From an uncultured Clostridia bacterium (GTDB lineage Bacteria > Bacillota > Clostridia > Oscillospirales > Acutalibacteraceae), in contig CANQPS010000004.1 of the NCBI GenBank assembly GCA_947625785.1, positions 91,227 through 155,226 of the forward strand: a DNA stretch of 64,000 nucleotides, read 5' to 3'. How positions within the stretch are numbered: position 1 is the stretch's first letter; each line of letters begins with the position of its first letter. Shown here in pieces: positions 9,828-17,998 of this stretch. The notes beneath the pieces were generated by a model that was not told the DNA's origin, searched no databases, and worked only from the letters and a program-made list of their open reading frames with translations. The position numbers and the translations under genes are program-made.

Positions 9828-10904
9828 TTAATTCTCCTGTTGCTGACTGAGTTTTTCGGCACGGTCTGCCGTTATTAATGCATCTATAATTTCATCAATA
9901 TTGCCGTTCAGAACATCATCTAATTTATAAATTGTTAAACCTATTCTATGGTCTGTCAATCTGCCCTGAGGATAGTTATATGTTCTTATTCTCTCTGAAC
10001 GGTCGCCTGTTCCCACCTGTGAACGCCTTTCCTGAGCAACTTCATTTTGTTGTTTTTGTTGTTCAATCTGCAAAAGTCTTGATTTTAAAACTTTAAGTGC
10101 TTTATCCTTATTTTTATATTGGCTGCGTTCATCTTGACATTCTACGACCATTCCGGTTGGTATATGTGTAACTCTGATAGCTGATGATGTTTTATTGATA
10201 TGCTGTCCGCCTGCACCGCTTGAACGAAATGTGTCAATTTTTAAATCTGCCGGATTTATCTCAAATTCTACATCTTCCGCCTCCGGCAAAACCGCAACAG
10301 TGACCGTTGAAGTATGTATTCTTCCTTGTGCTTCCGTTTCAGGTACACGCTGCACTCTATGAACTCCGCTTTCATATTTGAGTTTAGAGTAAGCCCCCTC
10401 ACCATTTATCATAAAACTTATTTCTTTATATCCGCCAAGTTCCGTTTCGTTAACATTAATTAATTCAGTTGTCCAACCCTTGCTTTCTGCGTACATAGAA
10501 TACATTCTGTAAAGTACACCGGAAAACAATGCTGCTTCTTCACCGCCTGCACCCCCTCGTATTTCCACAATAACATTTCTGTCATCATTAGGGTCTTTTG
10601 GCAAAAGCAATATTTTTAATTCTTCTGATAATGTCATAAGATGATTTCTTGCATCTTCTAATTCTTCTTCTACCATATTTCTAAAATCTTTTTCCAGACC
10701 ACCATCTCTTAAAAGCTGTTTTGCTTCTTCTTCGGTGTTTTTTGCAGTTTTATACTCACGGTACTTAATAACAATAGGTTCAAGTGATTTATATTCTTTC
10801 ATTATTTCACGATATTTATTTGTATCAGCAACAATATCGGGTTCACAAAGTTTGTTGCTTAATTCATCATATCTATTTGCTAAAATTTGTATTTTATCAA
10901 ACAT
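9828..10904 (-). CDS. prfA: Peptide chain release factor 1
   Basis: Recognises UAA and UAG stop codons and triggers peptide release. The 358 residues are normal. The catalytic GGQ lies in [13 protein letters not shown] (about residue 230), and the codon-reading region carries [15 protein letters not shown], with the P-x-T pattern that marks RF1 rather than RF2. The SD AGGAG lies inside the last codons of the upstream DUF951 gene, 3 bp away, so the two are tightly coupled. Confidence 0.97.
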   Translation of the reverse strand: MFDKIQILANRYDELSNKLCEPDIVADTNKYREIMKEYKSLEPIVIKYREYKTAKNTEEEAKQLLRDGGLEKDFRNMVEEELEDARNHLMTLSEELKILLLPKDPNDDRNVIVEIRGGAGGEEAALFSGVLYRMYSMYAESKGWTTELINVNETELGGYKEISFMINGEGAYSKLKYESGVHRVQRVPETEAQGRIHTSTVTVAVLPEAEDVEFEINPADLKIDTFRSSGAGGQHINKTSSAIRVTHIPTGMVVECQDERSQYKNKDKALKVLKSRLLQIEQQKQQNEVAQERRSQVGTGDRSERIRTYNYPQGRLTDHRIGLTIYKLDDVLNGNIDEIIDALITADRAEKLSQQQEN

Positions 10905-10907
10905 AAT

Positions 10908-11087
10908 TTAACTCCTATTTATTTTTTTTATATTTTTTTCAGCTTTTACCCTCGGCAGCATAATCTCGTGTCCACAACCCTGACATTTTATCTTGAAATT
11001 CATTCCCGAACGCAAAACTAAAAATGTTTTACTGCCACAAGGGTGTATTTTTTTCATTTCTAATATATCGCCAACTTGAACGTCCAC
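10908..11087 (-). CDS. DUF951 family zinc-ribbon-like small protein
   Basis: A 59-residue protein read directly from the sequence. It starts with GTG at 11087 (VDVQVGDILEMKKIHPCGS) and ends at TAA 10908-10910. It has the DUF951 pattern: an N-terminal VGD segment, HPCGS with Cys17, and a CQGCGHEIMLPR block (Cys35, Cys38) that could bind a metal with Cys17. The family is widespread in Firmicutes, function unknown, and often found near translation or nucleoid genes. Here it is the first gene of the prfA operon, and its final codons contain the prfA SD. Confidence 0.85.
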   Translation of the reverse strand: MDVQVGDILEMKKIHPCGSKTFLVLRSGMNFKIKCQGCGHEIMLPRVKAEKNIKKINRS

Positions 11088-11138
11088 TAAAAATCACCGA
11101 CCTGCAAGTAAATTATGCCATTATAAAGCATTATAGTA

Positions 11139-11167
11139 ATTATAACACTTGTATTTATTCTAATCAA
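11139..11167 (-). promoter_or_regulatory. SigA-type promoter for the DUF951-prfA operon
   Basis: On the minus strand, TTGATT (11167-11162), a 17-bp spacer, and TATAAT (11144-11139). Transcription would start near 11132, about 45 nt upstream of the DUF951 GTG. Confidence 0.7.
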
Positions 11168-11224
11168 GACATAATATATACTTATAGTGATTTACATAAC
11201 TATATTAATTAATCGTGCCAATTT

Positions 11225-11329
11225 ATAACGGCAAACGATTATTCGACAAAATATCATATCAATTTATATATTTTAATATTTAATTATTTATGCTTATCTA
11301 AATGAAGCCTATAAATCTATTGCCGTTAT
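11225..11329. other. Intergenic region between divergent operons with a 10-bp inverted repeat and a Spo0A-box-like site
   Basis: The gap between the DUF951 and murA promoters holds no gene. It contains a perfect 10-bp inverted repeat, ATAACGGCAA (11225-11234) and TTGCCGTTAT (11320-11329), 85 bp apart. Between the arms, on the minus strand, is ATTTTGTCGAATAAT (11252-11238), which matches the core TGTCGAA of the Spo0A box and its usual AT flanks. Whether it is bound is not known. Confidence 0.4.
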
Positions 11330-11411
11330 TACAAAAATTATAAATAAATAAGCAATATTTTGTCATATTTGTAAATAAATTTAAATTTTGTTAAACATTA
11401 ATATTTATCTG

Positions 11412-11440
11412 TTGACAACTTCCTAAAATTGTATTATTAT
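11412..11440 (+). promoter_or_regulatory. SigA-type promoter for murA
   Basis: Consensus TTGACA (11412-11417), a 17-bp spacer and TATTAT (11435-11440). The start would be near 11447, leaving a leader of about 190 nt before the murA ATG. I see no recognisable riboswitch in that leader. Confidence 0.8.
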
Positions 11441-11636
11441 CAAAAAGGGTAAACATTTTATTTCTATTAATAGGCAATTTACTATAAGTTTGTATTCGTA
11501 TTTTATTGAAATCTTAACATATTAAGATAAAAGTTATTTAAAAATTGTCAGTATATGTTTTATTCGTGTTTAATATAATTATATGTGCAGAGGTTTACCC
11601 GTACTAAAATTGATTATTATAGGGGTGTTTCCTGAT

Positions 11637-12926
11637 ATGGATAAATTTGTGATTAAAGGCGGAAAAAAACTACTTGGTGAAGTAACTATCAGTGGTGCTA
11701 AAAATGCCGCTGTTGCTATCATTCCTGCTGTTATATTATCAGACGGCGTATGCCGACTTGAAAATATTCCTAATATAAGCGATGTGACATTAATTGCTAA
11801 AATTCTTCAATGTATGGGTGCTGATATTAAAAGAATTAATAAGTCTACCCTTGATATAGATTGCAGAGGTATCGTTAAACCTGTTGCTCCCTATGACCTT
11901 GTTAAAGATATGAGAGCCTCATATTATCTTTTGGGTGCTTTATTAGGAAAATTTTCAGAGGCAAGCGTTGCCTTTCCGGGCGGGTGTGATTTTGGTAAAA
12001 GACCAATTGACCAACATCTAAAAGGATTTTCCGCTATGGGTGCCGTACACAGCATTACAGAAGGTGGAATCGTAAATGTAAAAGCCGATTATCTCAAAGG
12101 GGCACATATATATCTTGATGTTGTTTCTGTCGGTGCAACTATGAATATAATGCTTGCAGCCGTAAAAGCTCACGGCACAACCATAATCGAAAATGCCGCA
12201 AAAGAACCTCATATTGTTGATTTAGCGAATTTCTTAAATTCTATGGGTGCTAATATAAAAGGTGCCGGCACAGATACAATTAAGATTAATGGCGTAAAAG
12301 AATTAAAAGGAACTACTTATTCTATTATTCCGGATCAGATAGAGGCTGGTACATATATGGCTGCCACAGCGGCCGCAGGCGGTAATGTCCTGTTAAAAAA
12401 TGTTACTCCTGAACATTTGGAATCTATCACAGCTAAAATGAGAGAGATGAATGTTACTGTTATAGAGTACGATGATTCTGTGCGTGTTATAAGAGAAAAA
12501 CCTATTTTGCCCTGTAATGTTACAACTATGCCACACCCGGGATTTCCTACTGATATGCAGCCACAAATTTCAGTTTTATTAACCTTGGCTAAAGGTCTGA
12601 GTATTGTAACAGAAAGCGTTTGGGATAACAGATTCAGATACATAAACGAAATAAGACGAATGGGTGCAGATATTACCGTTAATGATAAAACAGCAACTAT
12701 CAATGGTAACGGTGTGTTAATTCCTGCTCCTATGAGGGCAACAGATTTAAGAGCAGGTGCTGCTATGATTGTAGCCGCTCTTGCTGCAAACGGAACCTCT
12801 TTCATAGAAGATATAGATTATATTCAAAGAGGTTATGAAGATATAGTAGGCAAATTACAGGCGATAGGTGCCGATATTGAAAGAGTACCTTCTTCGGATA
12901 ATGAAACCATTTCAGTTGCTATATAA
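11637..12926 (+). CDS. murA: UDP-N-acetylglucosamine 1-carboxyvinyltransferase
   Basis: Catalyses the first committed step of peptidoglycan synthesis, enolpyruvyl transfer from PEP to UDP-GlcNAc. The start is ATG 11637 (MDKFVIKGGKKL), 9 nt after SD AGGGGTG, giving 429 residues. The catalytic Lys-Asn pair is in SGAKNAA (Lys22-Asn23), and the active-site cysteine is Cys117 in PGGCDFGKRPID, so the enzyme should be sensitive to fosfomycin as the family usually is. It is monocistronic, with its own promoter and a terminator just after it. Confidence 0.96.
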   Translation: MDKFVIKGGKKLLGEVTISGAKNAAVAIIPAVILSDGVCRLENIPNISDVTLIAKILQCMGADIKRINKSTLDIDCRGIVKPVAPYDLVKDMRASYYLLGALLGKFSEASVAFPGGCDFGKRPIDQHLKGFSAMGAVHSITEGGIVNVKADYLKGAHIYLDVVSVGATMNIMLAAVKAHGTTIIENAAKEPHIVDLANFLNSMGANIKGAGTDTIKINGVKELKGTTYSIIPDQIEAGTYMAATAAAGGNVLLKNVTPEHLESITAKMREMNVTVIEYDDSVRVIREKPILPCNVTTMPHPGFPTDMQPQISVLLTLAKGLSIVTESVWDNRFRYINEIRRMGADITVNDKTATINGNGVLIPAPMRATDLRAGAAMIVAALAANGTSFIEDIDYIQRGYEDIVGKLQAIGADIERVPSSDNETISVAI

Positions 12927-12960
12927 TAAAATTTTGCATAAAATATTAATTTACAAATAA

Positions 12961-13004
12961 AAAATTCCTGATATTTGAAACTGTCAAATGTCAGGAATTT
13001 TTTT
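12961..13004. terminator. Bidirectional terminator between murA and the hemolysin III gene
   Basis: A stem of about 16 bp built from AATTCCTGATATTTGA and TCAAATGTCAGGAATT with a single wobble pair and a short loop, flanked by A and T runs on both sides. It serves murA (plus) and the convergent hemolysin III gene (minus). Confidence 0.88.
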
Positions 13005-13005
13005 A

Positions 13006-13653
13006 TCAATGCTTTATTATTGCTATTAAAATTGAAAAGTAATGAAATACACTGCCTGCAATAGTAAATATATGCCATATAGAATGAAAGTACTTTATTT
13101 TCTTTACAATATAAAATACAACTCCGACTGTATAAAATATTCCTCCAATCAATAAAAACCATAATGATAGTTTTGGTAATGCGTCAATCATTGGCTTTAT
13201 AGCAAATATGATTGTCCAACCCATTATAATACTGCATACCAATGATACTTTTCTGAATTTTTCTAAATTGATTGAATTGAATACCACTCCAAGCACTGCC
13301 ATTCCCCATATTATTCCAAATAATACCCAGCCAACTGCACCCCTTAAATTAACAAGTGTATATGGTGTATATGTACCTGCTATCAATATAAATATTGTAT
13401 CGTGATCCATTATTCTGAAAAATTTCTTTGCTTTATCATTTGTTAATGCGTGATAAAGCGTGGACATTGTATATAGTATAATAAGTGATGCACCGAATAT
13501 ACAAGAACTTACTACTGCCCAAGCATCAGAATATATTGCCGAACATACTATCAATACTACTGTACCTGCTATTGATAACAAACTTCCTACACCGTGTGTT
13601 ACAGAATTAAATATTTCTTCTCCTAATGTATAACGGACTTTTTGTTTTTCCAT
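13006..13653 (-). CDS. Hemolysin III / PAQR family membrane protein
   Basis: A 215-residue integral membrane protein of the HlyIII/YqfA branch of the PAQR family, with seven predicted membrane helices. Conserved histidines are in SVTHGVGS (near the start), TLYHAL, and the C-terminal WHIFTIAGSVFHY; in this family such residues bind zinc and suggest a hydrolase-like site. The name is historical and does not show hemolytic activity. The start is ATG 13653, 10 nt after SD AGAGAGG. The 3' end converges on murA. Confidence 0.9.
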   Translation of the reverse strand: MEKQKVRYTLGEEIFNSVTHGVGSLLSIAGTVVLIVCSAIYSDAWAVVSSCIFGASLIILYTMSTLYHALTNDKAKKFFRIMDHDTIFILIAGTYTPYTLVNLRGAVGWVLFGIIWGMAVLGVVFNSINLEKFRKVSLVCSIIMGWTIIFAIKPMIDALPKLSLWFLLIGGIFYTVGVVFYIVKKIKYFHSIWHIFTIAGSVFHYFSILIAIIKH

Positions 13654-13727
13654 TTATAAAAAACCTCTCTTTCGTTAAAATTTCATATTAATTTCTTTAA
13701 TTATTTATAAGTCACTCTTATCCGTAC

Positions 13728-13757
13728 ATTATAGCATAAAGTATACACTTATAACAA
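13728..13757 (-). promoter_or_regulatory. Probable promoter of the hemolysin III gene
   Basis: On the minus strand, TTGTTA (13757-13752), an 18-bp spacer and TATAAT (13733-13728). The start would be near 13721, about 70 nt from the ATG. Confidence 0.55.
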
Positions 13758-13905
13758 CACATTGTACAAAAATTAACAAAAAATCTATTTTTACACTTCT
13801 TTAAAATTTTGAAATTAATTTAAATTTTTACATACCATACACAAAAAGCTCACATTTATATGTTATTATTCATAATAGTAAACTTTTGTTAAGGTTGATG
13901 AAATT

Positions 13906-14799
13906 ATGAGAAAATCAATTTATATATTATTAATTTCTGCAATTATTATTTCTTTTGCATCTTGTACTAATAACGGTGATAATAATAACAATACAAATTC
14001 CCAAAATCCAACTGTATCTGATATACAAAACAATAACAGTAATAATAATAATAATAATATATCTGATGCCAAAAGTATTAGTGATTATGATGTTAATACT
14101 GCTGTCATCACACTTGATAATAATGTCAATATTACAGGTACAGGTGTTTCAAATGAGAATGGTACTATAAAAATAGTTTCCGGTGGAACATACATATTCA
14201 GCGGCACTCTTGAAAACGGCTGTATAGAAGTTAATACAGAAGATAAAGTTAAAATCAGATTAGAAGGTGCTAACATCACCAATAAAAATGGTTGTGCAAT
14301 AAATATCATAAACGCTAAAAAAGTAAAACTTGTTGCTGTGCGAAATACTGAAAATTCATTAACAGATGGTACGGACTACTCTAATACACCTGATGCAAAA
14401 GGCACTATATTTTCAAATGATACGCTTGAAATACAAGGTAACGGCTCATTAACTATAAATAGTAATTACTTAAATGCCGTTGCATCTGACGATGATATTA
14501 TAATATCAAATGGTACAATAAATATATCTTCAGCTGTTAAAAATGCCTTTCAGGCTCACGATAATATAACAGTTGAGGGCGGAAACATCACAATTTCAAA
14601 TTGTAAAAACGGACTTAATTGCCGAGATGGTGACATTATAATCAATAATGGTACAATAAATATATCTGATTGTGATACGGCTGTTTATTCAAATCTTGAT
14701 ATAAATATTAATAATGGAACTATCAATATAAATAACTGCTTGGAAAACTTTAAAAGTGAAAAAAATATTATTACAAACGGAGGTACGATAAACTCATAA
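13906..14799 (+). CDS. Surface lipoprotein with a beta-helical carbohydrate-binding (Cthe_2159-like) domain
   Basis: A 297-residue lipoprotein. The signal peptide ends at lipobox FASC (Cys20). An Asn/Ser-rich linker follows (about 24-55) and then a domain of short repeats of the type GTINIS, DIIINNGTINI and GSLTINS, expected to form a right-handed beta helix. It resembles the carbohydrate-binding Cthe_2159 family (DUF4353), some members of which bind acidic polysaccharides; the match rests on repeat pattern and domain order. The last repeats look cut short at residue 297, so the protein may be shorter than typical members. The start is ATG 13906 after a moderate SD, AAGG. No terminator follows directly. 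Confidence 0.75.
   Translation: MRKSIYILLISAIIISFASCTNNGDNNNNTNSQNPTVSDIQNNNSNNNNNNISDAKSISDYDVNTAVITLDNNVNITGTGVSNENGTIKIVSGGTYIFSGTLENGCIEVNTEDKVKIRLEGANITNKNGCAINIINAKKVKLVAVRNTENSLTDGTDYSNTPDAKGTIFSNDTLEIQGNGSLTINSNYLNAVASDDDIIISNGTINISSAVKNAFQAHDNITVEGGNITISNCKNGLNCRDGDIIINNGTINISDCDTAVYSNLDININNGTININNCLENFKSEKNIITNGGTINS
14041..14058 (+). repeat. (AAT)6 microsatellite inside the lipoprotein linker
   Basis: Six tandem AAT triplets encode a poly-Asn run in the linker between lipobox and beta helix. Triplet changes here would alter linker length without shifting the frame. Confidence 0.8.
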
Positions 14800-14864
14800 T
14801 ATACAAAAAAGTTATAAACTATTACAAATTGTAAAGATTTACTATCAAAATTTGTAAATATCTA

Positions 14865-14893
14865 TTGCAAAAAATTTTATTGCGTGTTATAAT
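14865..14893 (+). promoter_or_regulatory. SigA-type promoter of a candidate small RNA
   Basis: TTGCAA (14865-14870), a 17-bp spacer and a perfect TATAAT (14888-14893). It points to a start near 14900. No open reading frame of useful size follows before the terminator. Confidence 0.75.
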
Positions 14894-14899
14894 GTATGT

Positions 14900-15004
14900 G
14901 TAATAGTTAAGTGTATGTCTATTTATTAGAATAGTTTTCATATTTTTACTTCTTCCTATGGCAAAGAGATGATTTCGGTGTTTAATCATCTCTTTGCTTT
15001 TTTT
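14900..15004 (+). ncRNA. Candidate small RNA of about 105 nt with no recognised family
   Basis: The segment lies between a strong promoter and a 14-bp perfect terminator hairpin and has no convincing coding frame; the one ATG opens a 4-codon frame. It carries a pyrimidine-rich stretch, ACTTCTTCCTATG, just before the terminator, resembling the unpaired anti-SD seed of trans-acting small RNAs in Firmicutes. I do not recognise an Rfam family. An alternative is a leader for the lipoprotein gene at 15175, but the terminator and that gene's own promoter argue against it. Confidence 0.55.
14961..15004 (+). terminator. Strong Rho-independent terminator of the candidate small RNA
   Basis: A perfect 14-bp stem, GCAAAGAGATGATT (14961-14974) with AATCATCTCTTTGC (14984-14997), with a 9-nt loop, followed by a run of seven T. 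Confidence 0.92.
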
Positions 15005-15110
15005 ATAATATTTTAAAGAACTAACTTTCGGTACTTTGTACATTTCAAAAATAAACATTGTTATGTTTTTGTATAAATAATGGAAAATTCATACTTTATT
15101 CACAAAATTA

Positions 15111-15139
15111 TTGACTTTGATATTAAAAAGTGATAAATT
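15111..15139 (+). promoter_or_regulatory. Probable promoter of the lipoprotein gene at 15175
   Basis: TTGACT (15111-15116), a 17-bp spacer and TAAATT (15134-15139). A better -10, TATAAT at 15146-15151, lacks a matching -35 and would place the start inside the SD, so the first pair is preferred. Confidence 0.5.
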
Positions 15140-15174
15140 ATGTACTATAATATGTGAAAAGGAGTTTAATTTCT

Positions 15175-15693
15175 ATGAAAAGGACAAAAAAAATCATTTC
15201 TCTGTTATTTGTGGCAATTTCTATAATGTGCCTATTGACAGCTTGCGGCAAACCGGCAGATAAAACATTCACAACAAGTACAAAGGTTTCTATAACTTTA
15301 ACTGACGCTTTTGCATTAAGTAATCAGGACGGTTTAGACGATTTTGATGCTGTTTATTTTAGTCCGGTCTGTGCTTGTGCAATACTCACCGAATCTATAT
15401 CTTCACTGGAAAGTATGGGATATGAGGAAATGACAGAAAAAGAATATGCAGATCTGCTCGTGCTTGCATATAATGATGGTACAAGAACTATGGGAAGCGT
15501 TTCAACTAATGCAGCAACTAATCTTGTCAGCTTTACTTATACTGCTTCAAACGAAGGTACTACATTCTATTATTTCTCTGTTGTACTCAAAGACTCTACA
15601 AAATATTGTACTGTTACATTTTGGTGCGAATACAAAGACAAAGATAAGTATCAGAGTGATTTTGAAAATTGGGCAAAAACTATTAAATTATAA
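15175..15693 (+). CDS. Small lipoprotein of unknown function
   Basis: A 172-residue lipoprotein. A basic start and hydrophobic segment lead to lipobox LTAC with Cys24 (MKRTKKIISLL to LLTACGK). I chose ATG 15175 because SD AAAGGAG sits 10 nt before it; an upstream in-frame GTG would swallow that SD. The mature part is mixed alpha/beta, with conserved-looking SPVCACAILTE and TVTFWCEYKDKDKYQSDF, suggesting a single compact extracytoplasmic domain. I do not recognise the family. It is a single-gene unit with its own promoter and terminator. Confidence 0.8.
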   Translation: MKRTKKIISLLFVAISIMCLLTACGKPADKTFTTSTKVSITLTDAFALSNQDGLDDFDAVYFSPVCACAILTESISSLESMGYEEMTEKEYADLLVLAYNDGTRTMGSVSTNAATNLVSFTYTASNEGTTFYYFSVVLKDSTKYCTVTFWCEYKDKDKYQSDFENWAKTIKL

Positions 15694-15708
15694 TTTTCAA
15701 ATTAACCA

Positions 15709-15747
15709 AAAAGGTGTACTGAAGAACAATTCAGTACACCTTTTTTT
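15709..15747 (+). terminator. Terminator of the lipoprotein gene at 15175
   Basis: Stem GGTGTACTGAA (15713-15723) with TTCAGTACACC (15730-15740), a 6-nt loop and a run of seven T. Confidence 0.92.
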
Positions 15748-15749
15748 AG

Positions 15750-15796
15750 CATAAAATAAAACGTTCTAAATACCATTATAAAAGCACTTAGAACGC
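15750..15796 (-). terminator. Probable terminator at the end of the ruvX transcript
   Basis: On the minus strand an 8-bp stem, CGTTCTAA (15795-15788) with TTAGAACG (15769-15762), is followed by TTTTATTTTAT. It is about 165 bp past the ruvX stop. Confidence 0.5.
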
Positions 15797-15797
15797 T

Positions 15798-15853
15798 AAA
15801 ATAAAAAAGAAAAAAGGAAAAAAGAAAGAGAAAAAATTAAAAACAAAAAGCTC
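15798..15853 (+). other. Purine-only tract in the intergenic region
   Basis: About 55 bp is almost entirely A and G on the plus strand, with interspersed GAAAGAG and GGAAAA blocks. No gene, promoter or hairpin was found inside it. It would be a polypyrimidine stretch in a ruvX read-through transcript. Confidence 0.4.
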
Positions 15854-15959
15854 AATGGCTAACAAATTTATTAAATAGATATCATATATATAGTTTAAAA
15901 TATTATTAGATTTTAGTCAATAAATATACAGCTCATTTTACACTTTGTACACAAATAAT

Positions 15960-16391
15960 TTACCTATTATTTATTTTTTGATTCTTTCTGTAATCAAGAT
16001 AATCCTGTAAAATAATTGTAGCAGCAACACTGTCAACAATAGATTTGCGTTTTTTACCTCTTACATCTGTTATATTGAGATAATTATGTGCTGTAATGGT
16101 TGTTCCTCTTTCATCTCTCATTATCACCGGCAAACTTGTTTTTTCCTCTAAAATCTGCTTAAATTCTTTTGCATTTTCTGCACTTTCTCCTTCAGAGCCG
16201 TCCATATTTCTTGGCAATCCTAAAACTATTTCTTCTACATTATTATCTCTTGCAAGAACATCTATCTTCATAGCAAGTATATCTTTTTTAGTTTCCTTTA
16301 TTACACAAAATGGTGATGCTAAAAATTCGTTTTTATCACTTAACGCTATACCTGTTCTAACTTTTCCTAAATCAACTGACATTATAACCAT
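15960..16391 (-). CDS. ruvX: Putative Holliday junction resolvase / pre-16S rRNA nuclease RuvX (YqgF)
   Basis: A 143-residue RNase H-fold nuclease of the YqgF family, linked to processing the 5' end of 16S rRNA and once proposed as a Holliday junction resolvase. It shows the first acidic residue in SVDLGKVRTGIA, the GLPRNMDGSEG loop, RDERGTT with the second acid, and SIVDSVAATIILQDYL at the C terminus. Translation may start at ATG 16391 or the fourth codon. It follows the histidine phosphatase gene with a 30-bp gap and ends the pyrK-pyrD unit. Confidence 0.92.
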   Translation of the reverse strand: MVIMSVDLGKVRTGIALSDKNEFLASPFCVIKETKKDILAMKIDVLARDNNVEEIVLGLPRNMDGSEGESAENAKEFKQILEEKTSLPVIMRDERGTTITAHNYLNITDVRGKKRKSIVDSVAATIILQDYLDYRKNQKINNR

Positions 16392-16421
16392 TTTTTAATT
16401 ACCTGCTTTTCCATCTAAAAT

Positions 16422-17069
16422 TTATTTTGTTACCCAAGTGTCGCATTTAAAATTTGATGATAAATGTTTACTGTCATTTTCTACTAATATCTTTATATTT
16501 TTATACAAGCCATCGCACTCAACAATATTGACTGATGTATTATCACCCCAGCCAATACTATTTATTTCAGTAACAGGCTTATTATAAATATTACACATCA
16601 TACATCTTATGGCACAACCGTGCGATACTATACAAATTGTCTTTTCTCTATAATTATTAATTATTTTTTGTAAAGCACTTCCGACACGACTATATACATC
16701 AACCATACTCTCACCATCCGGTGCTGAAAATTTATGTGGATTATTCCACCAATCGTTCATCTGCTCAGGATATTTTTCTTTCATATCACTTACATATTTA
16801 CCGTCCCAATCTCCCATACTTATCTCAATTATATTATCGTCAGTAATCAAAGGGACATTATGATATTTATTAATACAAAGTGCAGTATTATAAGCTCTCT
16901 GTAAAGGACTTGAAACAATAATATCTATATTTTCATTTTTAAGTCTTTTTGCAACAAGTTCTGCTTGTTTTTTACCCATATCGGACAACGCAACATCTTT
17001 TCTTCCCTGAAAATATCCTTCAAGATTTCCCATAGACTGACCGTGCCTTACCAATATAATTCTTGTCAT
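16422..17069 (-). CDS. Histidine phosphatase superfamily protein
   Basis: A 215-residue phosphatase with the catalytic motif LVRHGQSMGN at its start, the second conserved block SSPLQRAYNTA, an acid in EISMGDWDGK, and the final catalytic His in IVSHGCAIR. The start is ATG 17069 (MTRIILVRHG), 10 nt after SD GGAG; an upstream TTG would extend into pyrD. The family includes phosphoglycerate mutase-like and alpha-ribazole phosphatase-like enzymes, and the substrate here cannot be told. It is 17 bp after pyrD. Confidence 0.85.
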   Translation of the reverse strand: MTRIILVRHGQSMGNLEGYFQGRKDVALSDMGKKQAELVAKRLKNENIDIIVSSPLQRAYNTALCINKYHNVPLITDDNIIEISMGDWDGKYVSDMKEKYPEQMNDWWNNPHKFSAPDGESMVDVYSRVGSALQKIINNYREKTICIVSHGCAIRCMMCNIYNKPVTEINSIGWGDNTSVNIVECDGLYKNIKILVENDSKHLSSNFKCDTWVTK

Positions 17070-17086
17070 AAATAAATTACTCCAAA

Positions 17087-17998
17087 TCACCAAGGTTTTA
17101 TAGTTCCTGTAAGCTCCGTTACCGATGATATACCTTTTTTATCAAGATAACTATTAAGTCCATCAACCAATTTTATTGGGGTGTATGGGTCAATGAAATT
17201 TGCTGTTCCAACTTGTACGGCATTAGCTCCTGCCATCATCATTTCCACTACATCTTGCCACTTGGATATACCACCCATTCCGATTATTGGCAACTTAACT
17301 GAATTTGCCACTTGCCATACCATTCTTATGGCAACAGGCAATACTGCCGGCCCTGATAATCCACCCGTATTATTTCTTATTATTGGTCTGCCTGTTTCTA
17401 TATTAATTCTCATTCCCGTTAATGTATTAATAAGTGATAATACATCCGCTCCGGCTGCCTCAACTGCTTTTGCGATTTCCGTAATATCTGTCACATTTGG
17501 AGATAATTTCACCATAAGCGGTTTCTTACAATGCTCTCTTACTGCCTTCGTAATACTTGCTGCTGCCTCACAAGATGTTCCAAATTGTACTCCACCCTGT
17601 TTCACATTAGGACAAGAAATATTCATCTCTATCATATCAACATCTGTATCGGATAATTTTTCTGCCATAGCACAATAATCTTCAGGTGTATTACCGGCTA
17701 TATTGGCTATAACAACAGTGTTTTGTTCTTTTAACCAAGTTAAATCATTTTTTATAAAATAATCAACTCCCGGATTTTGTAAACCTACTGCATTAAGCAT
17801 ACCGGACGGTGTTTCGGCAATTCTCGGCGGTGGATTGCCCAGTCTTTCTTTTAATGTTATACCCTTACAGGAAATCCCTCCGATTGATGACAATGGATAA
17901 AATTCCCCATATTCCCTGCCAAAGCCAAATGTTCCTGATGCCGTTATAATAGGATTAGAAAAATCTACCCCTGCTATATTTACCTTTAAATCTGCCAT
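17087..17998 (-). CDS. pyrD: Dihydroorotate dehydrogenase B, catalytic subunit
   Basis: Oxidises dihydroorotate to orotate in pyrimidine synthesis, passing electrons through FMN to PyrK. The start ATG 17998 (MADLKVNIAGVDF) follows SD AAAGGAGG by 10 nt and overlaps the pyrK stop by one base (TAATG). The 303 residues show SGTFGFGREYGEF, NISCPNVKQGG with the class 1B active-site cysteine region, KLSPNVTDI, and the FMN-binding GMGGISKWQD. The presence of pyrK next to it fixes the NAD-dependent 1B type. Confidence 0.95.
   Translation of the reverse strand: MADLKVNIAGVDFSNPIITASGTFGFGREYGEFYPLSSIGGISCKGITLKERLGNPPPRIAETPSGMLNAVGLQNPGVDYFIKNDLTWLKEQNTVVIANIAGNTPEDYCAMAEKLSDTDVDMIEMNISCPNVKQGGVQFGTSCEAAASITKAVREHCKKPLMVKLSPNVTDITEIAKAVEAAGADVLSLINTLTGMRINIETGRPIIRNNTGGLSGPAVLPVAIRMVWQVANSVKLPIIGMGGISKWQDVVEMMMAGANAVQVGTANFIDPYTPIKLVDGLNSYLDKKGISSVTELTGTIKPW

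Noticed and set aside
11441..11636. Riboswitch in the murA leader
   Set aside because: The leader is very AT-rich and no conserved riboswitch motif or strong stem was seen.
12335..12805. Minus-strand open frame of 156 codons
   Set aside because: Entirely antisense to murA, with no SD or promoter.
14822..15058. Minus-strand frame of 78 codons
   Set aside because: It lies opposite the candidate small RNA and its terminator, with no SD at its start.
17181..17678. Plus-strand open frame of 165 codons
   Set aside because: Antisense to pyrD, low-complexity and without SD.
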